NCBI GenBank assembly: GCA_964587165.1 | Contig: CAZPKH010000012.1 | Coordinates: 1 to 46,090 of the forward strand | Direction of reading: 5' to 3' | DNA from: CAZPKH01 sp964587165 | GTDB lineage: Bacteria > Bacteroidota > Bacteroidia > Bacteroidales > Muribaculaceae | DNA length: 46,090 nt | In this document: positions 15,166 to 23,608 of the stretch, piece by piece | How the letters are laid out: every line of letters begins with the position of its first letter | Position numbering within the stretch: position 1 is the stretch's first letter | Made by a program: the position numbers and the translations under genes | The notes under the pieces: generated by a model | Told to the model about the DNA's origin: nothing | Database searches by the model: none | Seen by the model: the letters and a program-made list of their open reading frames with translations, nothing else

Positions 15166-15978
15166 ATGAGCAAGGGAGTACGGCCAAAAAAGGCTTTGGG
15201 TCAGCATTTTCTGACTGATCTCGACGTGGCGCGGCGCATTGCGGCGACTCTCGACGACTACCGCGGCATGCCCGTGATCGAGGTAGGCCCCGGCATGGGT
15301 GTGCTGACTCAGTTTCTGCTGAGCGGGGGGCACGATGTGACTGTCGTGGAGCTCGACTCGGAGAGTGTGGAGTATCTGCGCGCCAATTTCGACGGCCTGA
15401 GTGCCGACCGTATCGTCGAAGCCGACTTCCTGAAGCTCGACCTCAACTCGCTTATGCCTGCCGGCTACGAGGGCAAGTATTGCGTGATAGGCAACTATCC
15501 TTACAACATCTCGTCGCAGATATTCTTCCGGGTGCTCGACTACCGCGACCGCGTGGCATGCTGCTCGGGGATGCTGCAGCGCGAGGTGGCCGAACGCCTG
15601 GCGGCTCCCCCCGGATCGCGCACACGCGGCATACTGAGCGTGCTGCTGCAGGCCTGGTATAAGGTGGATTACCTCTTTACGGTGTCGGAGGGCGTGTTCA
15701 ATCCGCCGCCTAAGGTGAAGAGCGGAGTGATTCGGATGGTGCGCAACGATGTGGTCGACCTCGGATGCGACGAGCGGCTGTTCCGCACCGTCGTCAAGAC
15801 TACTTTCGGGCAGCGCCGCAAGACTATCCGCAACTCCGTGCGCGGCCTGCTGGCCCCGGGCGCCCCCCTCCCCGACTCGCCGCTGCTGGCCATGCGCCCC
15901 GAGCAGCTGTCGGTAGAGCAGTTTATTGATCTGACAAACATTGTGAGCCGTCACCGCACATCACCGCAGCAGCCATGA
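15166..15978 (+). CDS. rsmA: 16S rRNA dimethyladenosine transferase
   Basis: RsmA (KsgA) dimethylates two adjacent adenosines near the 3' end of 16S rRNA (A1518/A1519 in E. coli numbering) during 30S maturation. The chosen start gives 270 aa, matching the family. A longer open frame from 15046 would add 40 residues that overlap the promoter element and is rejected. Motifs are KKALGQHFLTD (9-18), SAM-binding VIEVGPGMGVLT (37-48) and catalytic NYPYNIS (110-116). The C-terminal helical domain ends with QLSVEQFIDLTNIV. The stop overlaps the mgtE start by four bases (ATGA), indicating translational coupling. Confidence 0.96.
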   Translation: MSKGVRPKKALGQHFLTDLDVARRIAATLDDYRGMPVIEVGPGMGVLTQFLLSGGHDVTVVELDSESVEYLRANFDGLSADRIVEADFLKLDLNSLMPAGYEGKYCVIGNYPYNISSQIFFRVLDYRDRVACCSGMLQREVAERLAAPPGSRTRGILSVLLQAWYKVDYLFTVSEGVFNPPPKVKSGVIRMVRNDVVDLGCDERLFRTVVKTTFGQRRKTIRNSVRGLLAPGAPLPDSPLLAMRPEQLSVEQFIDLTNIVSRHRTSPQQP

Positions 15979-17339
15979 AGGAATACACCGACGAATACAT
16001 CGACCGCATACGCCATATCATAGCCGAGCGCGACGAGGAGCAGGCGCGCCGCGAGCTCGCCGACCTCCACCCGGCCGACATAGCCGAGCTGTATCAGGAT
16101 CTGGATCTGGAGGAGGCCGAGTTTCTGTACAAGCTCCTCGACGAGGAGATCAAGGCCGACGTGCTCATGGAGCTCGACGAGGACGACCGCCACAAGCTGC
16201 TCGAAAACATGCCCGCCGAGGATATCGCCTCGCAGATCATCGAGCACCTCGACACCGACGATGCCGTCGACATAATCCAGGAGCTCGACGAGGACGACCG
16301 CGACCAGGTGCTCTCGCATATCGACGACGTTGAGCAGGCCGGCGACATCATCGACCTGCTCAAATACGACGAGGACACCGCCGGCGGCCTTATGGGCACC
16401 GAGATGATCGTGGTGAACGAGAACTGGAGCATGCCCGAGTGCATCAAGCAGATGCGTATGCAGGCCGAGGATATGGACGAGATATACTACGTCTATGTGG
16501 TGGACGACGACGCCCGGCTGCGCGGCATCCTCCCGCTCAAAACTCTGATCACACACCCCTCGGTGTCGAAGATAAAGCGCGTCATGGAGGTCGACCCTGT
16601 GGCCGTGAAGACCGACACGCCGATCGACGAGGTGTCGCTCGACTTCGAGAAATACGACCTTATCGCAATGCCGGTGGTCGACTCGATAGGGCGGCTTGTG
16701 GGGCGTATCACCGTCGACGACATCATGGACGAGATGCGCGAGCAGTCCGAGCGCGACTATCAGCTCGCATCCGGTCTGTCGAGCGACGTCGATGCCGACG
16801 ACTCGGTGTGGGCGCAGGTCAAGGCGCGCATACCATGGCTGCTCATAGGCATAGCCAGCGGTATACTCGCGTCGCTGATACTCGGCACCTTCGAGAGCCA
16901 GATGGCGCAGCTCACCGCCCTGGCCATCTTCATCCCGATAATCGGAGGTACGGGCGGCAACGTAGGCGTCCAGGCCTCGGCCATAGTGGTGCAAGGTCTG
17001 GCAAACGGCTCGCTCGAGATCAAGGAGTTCGGGCGGCAGATGGGCAAAGAGGTGGTGATCGGCCTGATGAACGCCACCATCATGTCGCTGGTGATGTTCG
17101 GCTACAACCTGCTGATGATGCCCGGCGACTGGACCGTGACGCTCTCGGTGGCGTGCTCGCTGTTCTGCGTGGTGATGTTCGCCACACTTTTGGGCACACT
17201 CGTGCCGCTGACACTCGAGAAGATACACATCAACCCGGCACTCGCCACAGGCCCGTTCATTCAGATATCAAACGACATCATAGGCCTGATCATATATGTC
17301 TCGATAGCCCGTATGTTTATGGGGATATTCGGAGTCTGA
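15975..17339 (+). CDS. mgtE: magnesium transporter MgtE
   Basis: The 454-aa protein is a homodimeric Mg2+ channel of the inner membrane. An acidic MgtE_N superhelical domain (about 25-130, with repeated LDEDDR/MPAEDIA motifs) is followed by a CBS-domain pair (about 135-260). These together form the Mg2+ sensor. A five-helix pore domain begins at about residue 285 (IPWLLIGIASGILASLI) and includes the conserved PIIGGTGGNVGVQ signature. Length is normal. It is co-transcribed with rsmA through a 4-bp overlap, an arrangement that is common in Bacteroidales. A small convergent gene ends 20 bp beyond its stop. Confidence 0.95.
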   Translation: MKEYTDEYIDRIRHIIAERDEEQARRELADLHPADIAELYQDLDLEEAEFLYKLLDEEIKADVLMELDEDDRHKLLENMPAEDIASQIIEHLDTDDAVDIIQELDEDDRDQVLSHIDDVEQAGDIIDLLKYDEDTAGGLMGTEMIVVNENWSMPECIKQMRMQAEDMDEIYYVYVVDDDARLRGILPLKTLITHPSVSKIKRVMEVDPVAVKTDTPIDEVSLDFEKYDLIAMPVVDSIGRLVGRITVDDIMDEMREQSERDYQLASGLSSDVDADDSVWAQVKARIPWLLIGIASGILASLILGTFESQMAQLTALAIFIPIIGGTGGNVGVQASAIVVQGLANGSLEIKEFGRQMGKEVVIGLMNATIMSLVMFGYNLLMMPGDWTVTLSVACSLFCVVMFATLLGTLVPLTLEKIHINPALATGPFIQISNDIIGLIIYVSIARMFMGIFGV

Positions 17340-17358
17340 CCCCCACGCGCAGGGCGGC

Positions 17359-17487
17359 TTACGGCATCACGCAGGCCACCACGTCGGTGTCGCCGGCCAT
17401 GTCGGCAAATGTGAGCCAGATGATCAGAAGTGCGATCAGTACGATAGCGCCTATTACGAGCCAGATGTTTTGAGCTTTCTTTGTCAT
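17359..17487 (-). CDS. 42-aa single-pass membrane protein
   Basis: On the minus strand an ATG at 17487 opens a 42-codon frame ending at TAA (17361 to 17359). It starts MTKKAQNIWLVIGAIVLIAL, continues with LIIWLTFADM and ends DVVACVMP. A strongly hydrophobic stretch of about 19 residues after a short basic N-terminus indicates one transmembrane helix with the N-terminus inside. It is convergent with mgtE and divergent from the HipA-like gene. The function is unknown. The clean amphipathic/hydrophobic architecture and its place in an otherwise empty gap support a real gene, but there is no homology evidence. Confidence 0.6.
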   Translation of the reverse strand: MTKKAQNIWLVIGAIVLIALLIIWLTFADMAGDTDVVACVMP

Positions 17488-17538
17488 AATGAAAGATTAT
17501 TAAATTTTAGCTTTCATTAATCAAACGCAGACTCACTC

Positions 17539-17575
17539 TAAAATGTTTTGCAGACACATAAAATGTTTTGCAGAC
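17539..17575. repeat. two perfect 17-bp direct repeats upstream of the HipA-like gene
   Basis: TAAAATGTTTTGCAGAC occurs at 17539-17555 and again at 17559-17575, a 20-bp period close to two helical turns. The second copy ends 13 bp before the ATG at 17589. The position suggests an operator for an autoregulator, or a recent tandem duplication. Confidence 0.65.
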
Positions 17576-17588
17576 GTATAAGGAAACT

Positions 17589-18374
17589 ATGACACCTCTA
17601 CGACATCAGACAGCCACCCGATATATCACCCCTCTGCGCGAGGGAGGCTCGCTGCCGGTACTTGCCGAGGCCGACGACGGCTTCAAATATGTGCTCAAGC
17701 TGCGTGGCGCCGGCCACGGCACAAAAGCGCTCACCGCCGAGCTGATAGGAGGCGAGGTGGCTCGGGCGCTCGGTTTCCGTGTGCCCGAGCTGGTGCTTGT
17801 CGATCTGCCCGAGGAGTTCGGACGCACCGAGCCCGATGTCGAGGTGCAGGAGCTGCTGCAGGCCTCCCGGGGGCTCAACCTCGGCATGCACTTCCTCTCC
17901 GGTGCCCTCACGCTCGACCCATACGCCAACGGTATCGACGAGCTCGACGCATCGCGTATAGTGTGGCTCGACGCGTTTCTGACCAACATAGACCGCACCG
18001 TGCGCAACACCAACATGCTGCACTGGCACTCCGAGCCGTGGCTCATCGACCACGGCGCCTCACTCTACTTCCACCACTCCGGCACCACCCCTGCCGGGCA
18101 GGCTGCGCTATCGCCCTTTCCGTACGTGAAAGACCACCTGCTGCTGCGGCGCGCCACACGCCTGCACGAGGCCGACAAGCTGCTGCGCCAGCGCATCACG
18201 CCCCGCACACTCGACCGCATCGTCGACAGTGTGCCCGACGAGTGGCTCGACTACCCCGACAGCGACCTCACCCCCGCACAGCAGCGCGACAGCTACCGCA
18301 CATTCCTCAAGACACGATTAGCCAACTCCAAAATATTCGTCGACCATGCCGAGCTTGCCCGAAAATCTCTATGA
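17589..18374 (+). CDS. HipA-like kinase domain protein
   Basis: The 261-aa protein resembles the short HipA-like family (HipA_2 type) rather than full-length HipA of about 440 aa. An N-terminal lobe (KYVLKLRGAGHGTKALTAEL) fits a phosphate/ATP-binding region. The catalytic-type segment DAFLTNIDRTVRNTNML and the metal-binding-like LIDHGASLYF follow. Full-length HipA phosphorylates glutamyl-tRNA synthetase and causes persistence; whether this short form is active is unknown. The ATG at 17589 was preferred over an in-frame start at 17568 that lies inside the direct repeat. The gene overlaps the DUF3037 gene by 29 bp. No HipB-like helix-turn-helix partner is present. Confidence 0.8.
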   Translation: MTPLRHQTATRYITPLREGGSLPVLAEADDGFKYVLKLRGAGHGTKALTAELIGGEVARALGFRVPELVLVDLPEEFGRTEPDVEVQELLQASRGLNLGMHFLSGALTLDPYANGIDELDASRIVWLDAFLTNIDRTVRNTNMLHWHSEPWLIDHGASLYFHHSGTTPAGQAALSPFPYVKDHLLLRRATRLHEADKLLRQRITPRTLDRIVDSVPDEWLDYPDSDLTPAQQRDSYRTFLKTRLANSKIFVDHAELARKSL

Positions 18375-18732
18375 ATACGCCGTGATACGCCTCGTGCCCA
18401 AGGTAGAGCGCGAGGAGTTTATCAACATCGGGCTGATCATGATGTGCAAGCGCCGGCGGTGGGTGCGCGCACGCTACACCTTGCCCCCGGCCAAGCTCGA
18501 AGCCATCGGGTGCACTATCCCCGAATCCGAGCTGCGGCGCCAGCTTGACAGCTTCGTAGCCACAGCCCAAGGCGAGGCGGGCGCAGGCGAGATAGCCGCC
18601 CTGGTGGCCGAAGAGCGCTTCCGGTGGCTCACAGCAGTGCGAAGCGCCTGCATCCAGACATCGCGCCCCCACCCCGGCCTGACCGACGACCTCGACGCCA
18701 CCTTCGACCGCCTCTGGCTCGAGCTGGTATGA
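18346..18732 (+). CDS. DUF3037 domain protein
   Basis: The 128-aa protein opens with ENLYEYAVIRLVPKVEREEF and INIGLIMMCKRRRW, the conserved N-terminal block of DUF3037. It is soluble and basic, with no signal peptide. DUF3037 genes commonly sit directly behind HipA-like kinases, and here the two overlap by 29 bp. They are therefore probably one functional unit, possibly a modifier and its partner. The biochemical role is unknown. A strong intrinsic terminator follows. Confidence 0.85.
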   Translation: MPSLPENLYEYAVIRLVPKVEREEFINIGLIMMCKRRRWVRARYTLPPAKLEAIGCTIPESELRRQLDSFVATAQGEAGAGEIAALVAEERFRWLTAVRSACIQTSRPHPGLTDDLDATFDRLWLELV

Positions 18733-18739
18733 CGCAAAA

Positions 18740-18769
18740 GATGCCGACCCGACCGGCCGGCATCCTTTT
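18740..18769 (+). terminator. intrinsic terminator after DUF3037
   Basis: GATGCCG (18740-18746) pairs with CGGCATC (18758-18764), with extra CC/GG pairing inside, followed by CTTTTG. It begins 8 bp after the stop. Confidence 0.7.
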
Positions 18770-18805
18770 GTAGAGCTTGTCCCATAATTTATTGAAAAAG
18801 AGTAA

Positions 18806-19870
18806 TCATTTGCTCGGCTGACTTATAATTATGGACCATAAGTGGCTCGATACTCTGTAGCGGCATAAAGAGTACTCGGGGCCGATAAAGTCGGGGGTGT
18901 CCGTTATTTGGACTTCGCGCAGTATTCCGAGGGTGTTTTCGGTGATTTCGTATTCGAAAATCTTTGAGCCGTCGGGATTGTTGATCACTTTAATTTTGGC
19001 CCAACCTAAATCGTAGATCCCATCGGCATTCATTATTCTGCCAGCTTCGTAGAAAGTCCAATAGCTGTCCGTGATGCCTCTCGGTAGTTCGAGCGCCTCC
19101 AATTCTTCCTCATCTTCAGGGACGTCGTACCTTCGACCTAAAAGCAGAGACTGTAATTCGATCTTCGCAGGGATTTTATACCCTTGTGCTGTGAGACGCT
19201 CATACCCTGATGCATTATAACACATCCTTATACTGCCTCGAGCACCGTCGGCAGAAACGTTGAACTCTGTAGGTTCTGAGAAACTGAATAGTCTTCCATT
19301 GTCAGGAGTGATATTCGAATCATCCAACGATAATTGTTGTACCACCATGATAGAGCAAACAGCACGCTGCAGCTCGTTGATACCGATCTCCACATCGAGT
19401 TTGATGGCTCTATCATCAGGATAAGGCTTGCCCGGCGACATATTGGGAATAAGAGCAGATGCCGTAATCAGAATCCCGATATTCCCCTTATTATTAGCAA
19501 CTTCGACTGAGAGCCAATCGGCAGTGGCCGGATCGACTTTATCAAGTCCAATCTCTTCCCACGGATCGAGATCTGTGCCAAATTTTGAATAATCATAGCT
19601 GTATGCTCCAACAACCTTTATATCATTGATGTCGATATCTGAAGGTGTGAGATCTGCAGCATCGAGGATAGCTACGAACTCGGTAGAACCCCAATCCGAC
19701 ATGATGATTGTCTCGTTAGCAAAGTGAAAACCGTTGTCGACTATCTCTCGCCCCTCAGCTTCTGTGCGTGAGACATCAGTTGCTCCGATTTCAGCCCCGG
19801 CCGGCTCCTCTTGATCTGAACAAGCTGCAATCAAGATCAAGAAGAACGGAAGAAGTAGAAGTTTTCTCAT
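18806..19870 (-). CDS. lipoprotein of unknown function
   Basis: The 354-aa product begins MRKLLLLPFFLILIAACSDQ, a lipoprotein signal with lipobox cysteine C17. It is therefore lipidated and probably exposed on the outer membrane. The in-frame start at 19897 is rejected because it would place nine polar residues before the signal and coincide with the -7 element. The mature part contains a helical/beta segment (EFVAILDAADLTPSDIDIND) and a region resembling beta-sandwich lipoproteins of Bacteroidales (SADGARGSIRMCYNASGYE). The family is not recognised. A consensus promoter lies 27 bp upstream. It is divergent from the outer-membrane receptor gene. Confidence 0.8.
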   Translation of the reverse strand: MRKLLLLPFFLILIAACSDQEEPAGAEIGATDVSRTEAEGREIVDNGFHFANETIIMSDWGSTEFVAILDAADLTPSDIDINDIKVVGAYSYDYSKFGTDLDPWEEIGLDKVDPATADWLSVEVANNKGNIGILITASALIPNMSPGKPYPDDRAIKLDVEIGINELQRAVCSIMVVQQLSLDDSNITPDNGRLFSFSEPTEFNVSADGARGSIRMCYNASGYERLTAQGYKIPAKIELQSLLLGRRYDVPEDEEELEALELPRGITDSYWTFYEAGRIMNADGIYDLGWAKIKVINNPDGSKIFEYEITENTLGILREVQITDTPDFIGPEYSLCRYRVSSHLWSIIISQPSK

Positions 19871-19896
19871 GTGAAGATTGCTTATTGGTTCGTTCA

Positions 19897-19928
19897 CAAA
19901 TATAAGCAGATAATTTATATTTCACAAA
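19897..19928 (-). promoter_or_regulatory. consensus promoter of the lipoprotein gene
   Basis: On the minus strand TTTG (19928 to 19925), a 20-nt spacer and TATATTTG (19904 to 19897) form a full Bacteroidota promoter. Transcription would start near 19890, 20 nt before the ATG. Confidence 0.75.
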
Positions 19929-20177
19929 CTAACAGATCAAACAAACAGGGATATTTTAATCATTTTCAAAAATTTTGCAACAAAAGATAAGCACGACGTT
20001 TACTCCAAAACGGCTTCCGGAGCCATTTCCGAGAAATGACAGCTATATCAACCGCCCCCAAAAAGCGCCCTTTATAATTAAATATTTTTAACACAATTGA
20101 CGTTAAACTTTGGCGCCCGACGGCAGTCAATCATTCGAAGCAAAAACAATACACGATAATCCAACTCTCACATTCTG
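19929..20177. other. AT-rich intergenic region before the receptor gene
   Basis: No gene is visible. The only promoter-like hint for the plus-strand receptor is AAACTTTG at 20105-20112, which lacks the leading T and a -33 partner. Otherwise nothing stands out. Confidence 0.4.
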
Positions 20178-22649
20178 ATGAAAAAGATTCCGGCAGCCGT
20201 AGCAGTGGCTGTTCTGATGCCTCTGGCCGCCCTGGCCGACGGCACAATATCGGGTACGGCCATCAATAAAGCCGACCGCTCCCCTCTGGATTTTGCCACC
20301 GTGACTCTCGAAAACGCACGCACAGGCGACTATGTGGCCGGCACAACCACCGACAGCGACGGCAAATACTCACTCCCGGCGGTGCCCTCCGGGCAGTACA
20401 ACCTCAAGATAAGCTACATCGGCCTGGTGACACAGGAACGCCCCGTGAATGTCGGGCGCGCCGACATCACTATGCCCGCCATAGCGCTGGCCGAAGACTC
20501 CAAGATGCTCAAAGAGGTCGAGGTAGTGGGCGTGCGCGGCCAGATGCGTTTTGAGCTGGACCGCAAGGTGTTCAACGTCGACTCGAACATCGCCGCCGCC
20601 GGTGTATCGGCCTCCGAGCTGCTTGAGGCTATCCCGTCGGTCGAGGTGGATCAGGACGGCGAGGTGTCGCTGCGCGGCAACTCGTCGGTCACGGTATGGA
20701 TCAACGGCAAAGAGTCGGGTCTCACCGCCGACAATCGCGCCCAGATACTCGAACAGATACCCGCCGAGACGATACAGCGCGTCGAGGTGATCACCAACCC
20801 CTCGGCCAAATACAGCCCCGAAGGCACCGCCGGCATAATCAACATCGTACTTAAAGAGGATCGCCGCAACGGATATTTCGGCTCGGCAGAGCTCAGTGCC
20901 GACACCCGCGGCGGGGCAAACGCCAATTTCAACATCAACTTCAACACCGGACGCTTCGAGTCGTTCGCCGGACTGGGGATGCGTATGCGCCACAACCACG
21001 GCGGCTCAAATTCGGAGCGACTCTACGACGACTCCGACCTCTTCCTCAACTCCGCAGGCGACTCCCGCAACCACGGCGACAACGTCTTCCTGCGCCTCGG
21101 CACCACATATCATGCCACCAAGGCCGACAAAATATACTTCAGCGGCTTCGGAATGCTCGGCCACCGATGGGGCCACACCACTACAATATACAACTCAAAC
21201 CTGCCGCAGCAGTGGTCGATGAACGCCAACCGCGCCGGCTCGTCGGGCGACATGCGCGGCGGCCACCTCGAGCTCGGCTACCTCCACAAATGGTCAGACT
21301 CCCACACTCTCGACATCAACGCGGGCTTCAACCACTGGGGCGGCCCCTCGCTCAACACCTACCTGCAGGAGCAGCTGTGGCCCGGCGAGCTCCCCGACGA
21401 TAGCGACTACTATCAGAGCATATACCAAGAGCAGACCATGGACGTGAGCTCAAACATGTGGGAGGTGAAGGCCGACTACACCAACCAGCTCACCGGATGG
21501 CTCAAGCTCGAAGCCGGCTACAACGGCAACTTCAACCGCGAAGATACCCCCAACACCACCTACTCGGGCACCACTCCGGCCGACATCACCCTCGACCGCC
21601 AGCTCTACAACCGCTTCATATACGACAACGACATAAACGCCCTATACTTCACGCTCGGAGGCAAAGCCGGACGCTTCAACTTCTCGGCCGGTCTGCGCGG
21701 CGAAGCATGGCAGATACGCACCCGCTCGCTGTCGTGGGGCCAGAGCGAGGCGGAGGTGCCGATGTTCAAGAAAAATACGTTCTCGCTCTTCCCGTCGGCG
21801 TTCTTATCATGGTCGCTGCCTCACGACAATGAGCTGCAGATCAACTACACACGCCGCATACGCCGCCCCTGGGGTGGCCAGCTCAACTCGTTTGAGAACA
21901 TCTCCAACCCTACCAACATATCCTACGGTAATCCGGAGATGCAGCCTGAATACTCCAACTCCTACGAGATAAACTACATCAAGACCTGGGATCAGCACAT
22001 GATAAGCTTCTCCGGCTATCTGCGCCACAGCACCGATGTGATGAACCGCATAAGCTATCTCGACGGCGACGTACTCTACACCACATGGGCCAACGCCGGC
22101 TCGCAGGTGAACTCCGGATGCGAGATTGTGGTAAAGAACAACTTTTTCCGCATCCTCGACCTCACCACCACCGCCAACCTCTACAACTCGCATATCTCGG
22201 CATGGTCGTTCGACTTTGAGCGCTACGGCAAGTACTTCCCCGTGAGCGGACGCGCCCGCAACTCCTTCGCCTGGGATCTGCGCTGCATGGCCTCCGTACG
22301 CCTCCCCTGGCAGCTCTCCCTGCAGGCCACCGGCCGCTACAACTCGCGCCGCATCAACGCTCAGGGCTCGCAGGAAGCGGGATGGAGCGTCGACGCCGGC
22401 CTGCGCAAGAATTTGGGCAACTGGAGCTTCTCCGTCAACTGCCGCGACATATTCGACTCACGCAAGCGTCACTCCTTCACCTACGGCCCCGGCTACAGCC
22501 AGGAGGATGAACGCTGGCGCGGCGGACGCCAGGTGCGCTTCACCGTGAAATACTCCTTCGGCAACATGAAAGCCAAGCGCGACCGCAACAACATGGATGC
22601 CGACATGGGCGACGGCGAGATGAACCCCGCCGGCTACTCCATCGACTGA
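20178..22649 (+). CDS. TonB-dependent receptor-like outer membrane beta-barrel protein
   Basis: The 823-aa protein has a signal peptide (KKIPAAVAVAVLMPLAALA). A carboxypeptidase-regulatory-like beta-sandwich (about 22-105, GTISGTAINKADRSPLDFATVTL) and a plug domain (about 115-235) follow, the latter with VTVWINGKESGLTADNRAQI and IQRVEVITNPSAKYSPEGTA. The remaining 590 residues form a beta-barrel rich in alternating aromatic strands and turns (OMP_b-brl_3 type). It ends with a charged tail rather than a terminal aromatic residue. The protein would sit in the outer membrane and import a ligand in a TonB-dependent way, or act in related signalling. No SusD partner is adjacent, so it is not a typical glycan SusC pair. 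The ligand is unknown. Confidence 0.88.
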   Translation: MKKIPAAVAVAVLMPLAALADGTISGTAINKADRSPLDFATVTLENARTGDYVAGTTTDSDGKYSLPAVPSGQYNLKISYIGLVTQERPVNVGRADITMPAIALAEDSKMLKEVEVVGVRGQMRFELDRKVFNVDSNIAAAGVSASELLEAIPSVEVDQDGEVSLRGNSSVTVWINGKESGLTADNRAQILEQIPAETIQRVEVITNPSAKYSPEGTAGIINIVLKEDRRNGYFGSAELSADTRGGANANFNINFNTGRFESFAGLGMRMRHNHGGSNSERLYDDSDLFLNSAGDSRNHGDNVFLRLGTTYHATKADKIYFSGFGMLGHRWGHTTTIYNSNLPQQWSMNANRAGSSGDMRGGHLELGYLHKWSDSHTLDINAGFNHWGGPSLNTYLQEQLWPGELPDDSDYYQSIYQEQTMDVSSNMWEVKADYTNQLTGWLKLEAGYNGNFNREDTPNTTYSGTTPADITLDRQLYNRFIYDNDINALYFTLGGKAGRFNFSAGLRGEAWQIRTRSLSWGQSEAEVPMFKKNTFSLFPSAFLSWSLPHDNELQINYTRRIRRPWGGQLNSFENISNPTNISYGNPEMQPEYSNSYEINYIKTWDQHMISFSGYLRHSTDVMNRISYLDGDVLYTTWANAGSQVNSGCEIVVKNNFFRILDLTTTANLYNSHISAWSFDFERYGKYFPVSGRARNSFAWDLRCMASVRLPWQLSLQATGRYNSRRINAQGSQEAGWSVDAGLRKNLGNWSFSVNCRDIFDSRKRHSFTYGPGYSQEDERWRGGRQVRFTVKYSFGNMKAKRDRNNMDADMGDGEMNPAGYSID

Positions 22650-22665
22650 TCGCCCCCCCTCAGAC

Positions 22666-22760
22666 TCGGAGGGCGTTATCGGCGCACCCTAAAGGATGCG
22701 CCCTCCGAGTTTGCTATTGATCTCGGAGGGCGGCCCTTAAAAGATCCGCCCTAATACCCT
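22666..22760. repeat. mosaic repeat after the receptor gene
   Basis: GGCGCACCC/GGATGCGCC with loop TAAA (22681-22702) is followed by CTCCGAGTTTGCT. A further degenerate hairpin, GGCGGccc/gatCCGCC (22729-22750), comes next. The block occupies the convergent space between the receptor gene and yebC. Confidence 0.75.
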
Positions 22761-22771
22761 AAGAATCAAAA

Positions 22772-22818
22772 AAATCACGGATTACCACTATACTGATGAT
22801 AGTGATAATCCGTGATTT
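22772..22818. terminator. 20-bp palindrome, probable bidirectional terminator
   Basis: AAATCACGGATTACCACTAT (22772-22791) pairs with ATAGTGATAATCCGTGATTT (22799-22818) around a 7-nt loop with one mismatch. A-runs on the left and T-runs on the right would serve both converging genes. It is one of four related palindromes in the window. Confidence 0.7.
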
Positions 22819-22837
22819 GTTATTGTTTTCGGGGCGA

Positions 22838-23560
22838 TTATTCTTCGGATTCGCGCATGTTGTGGAATACGTTCTGTACGTCCTCGTCCTCTTCGAGCTT
22901 CTCGAGGAGTTTGTCGAGGGTGACGCGCTGCTCTTCGGTGACGTCCTTCAGGTCGTTGGGTATGCGCTCAAACTCGGAGCTTACGATCTCGTAGCCGTTG
23001 TCCTCGAGGTATTTCTGTATGTTGGCATACTCTTCGAATGCGCCGTAGAGCACGATCTCCTCGTCGTCGGCTTCGAGCTCGTCGACGCCGTAGTCGATCA
23101 GCTCAAGCTCGAGGTCTTCGAGCGATACGCCTTCTTTGGCTTTGATGTGGAATACGCTCTTATGGTCGAACAGGAATGTGAGCGAGCCCTGGGTGCCGAG
23201 CGAGCCGCCGTGTTTTGTGAAGTATGAGCGGACGTTGGCCACGGTGCGGGTATTGTTGTCGGTGGCTGCCTCTACGAATATTGCGATGCCGAAGGGGCCG
23301 TATCCTTCGTAGGTTATCTCTTTGTAGTCGCCGGCGTTTTTGTCGGTGGCTTTTTTGATGGCGCGGTCGACGGTATCTTTGGGCATGTTAGCGGCCTTGG
23401 CATTCTGCATCAGGGCGCGCAGGCGGGGGTTTGTCGCGGGGTCAGGACCACCGGCTTTGGCGGCTATGGTGATCTCTTTGCCGATGCGGGTGAATGTGCG
23501 CGACATGTTGCCCCAGCGTTTCATTTTTCTGGCTTTGCGGTATTCAAATGCTCTTCCCAT
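22838..23560 (-). CDS. yebC: YebC/PmpR family protein
   Basis: The 240-aa protein matches the YebC family in length and in its start MGRAFEYRKARKMKRWGNMS. Further motifs are KEITIAAKAGGPDPATNPRL, NMPKDTVDRAIKKA, TYEGYGPFGIAIFVEAATDN and TKHGGSLGTQGSLTFLFDHK. Members were described as DNA-binding regulators and more recently linked to relief of ribosome stalling, so the name transcriptional regulator should be read with caution. The C-terminal end is very acidic. It lies 48 bp downstream of pheT and is probably co-transcribed with it. Confidence 0.95.
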   Translation of the reverse strand: MGRAFEYRKARKMKRWGNMSRTFTRIGKEITIAAKAGGPDPATNPRLRALMQNAKAANMPKDTVDRAIKKATDKNAGDYKEITYEGYGPFGIAIFVEAATDNNTRTVANVRSYFTKHGGSLGTQGSLTFLFDHKSVFHIKAKEGVSLEDLELELIDYGVDELEADDEEIVLYGAFEEYANIQKYLEDNGYEIVSSEFERIPNDLKDVTEEQRVTLDKLLEKLEEDEDVQNVFHNMRESEE

Positions 23561-23608
23561 GGGTGGTAGTATGTTATTTGTTTGTTTTTTTAGATATTCG
23601 GCAGGGTC

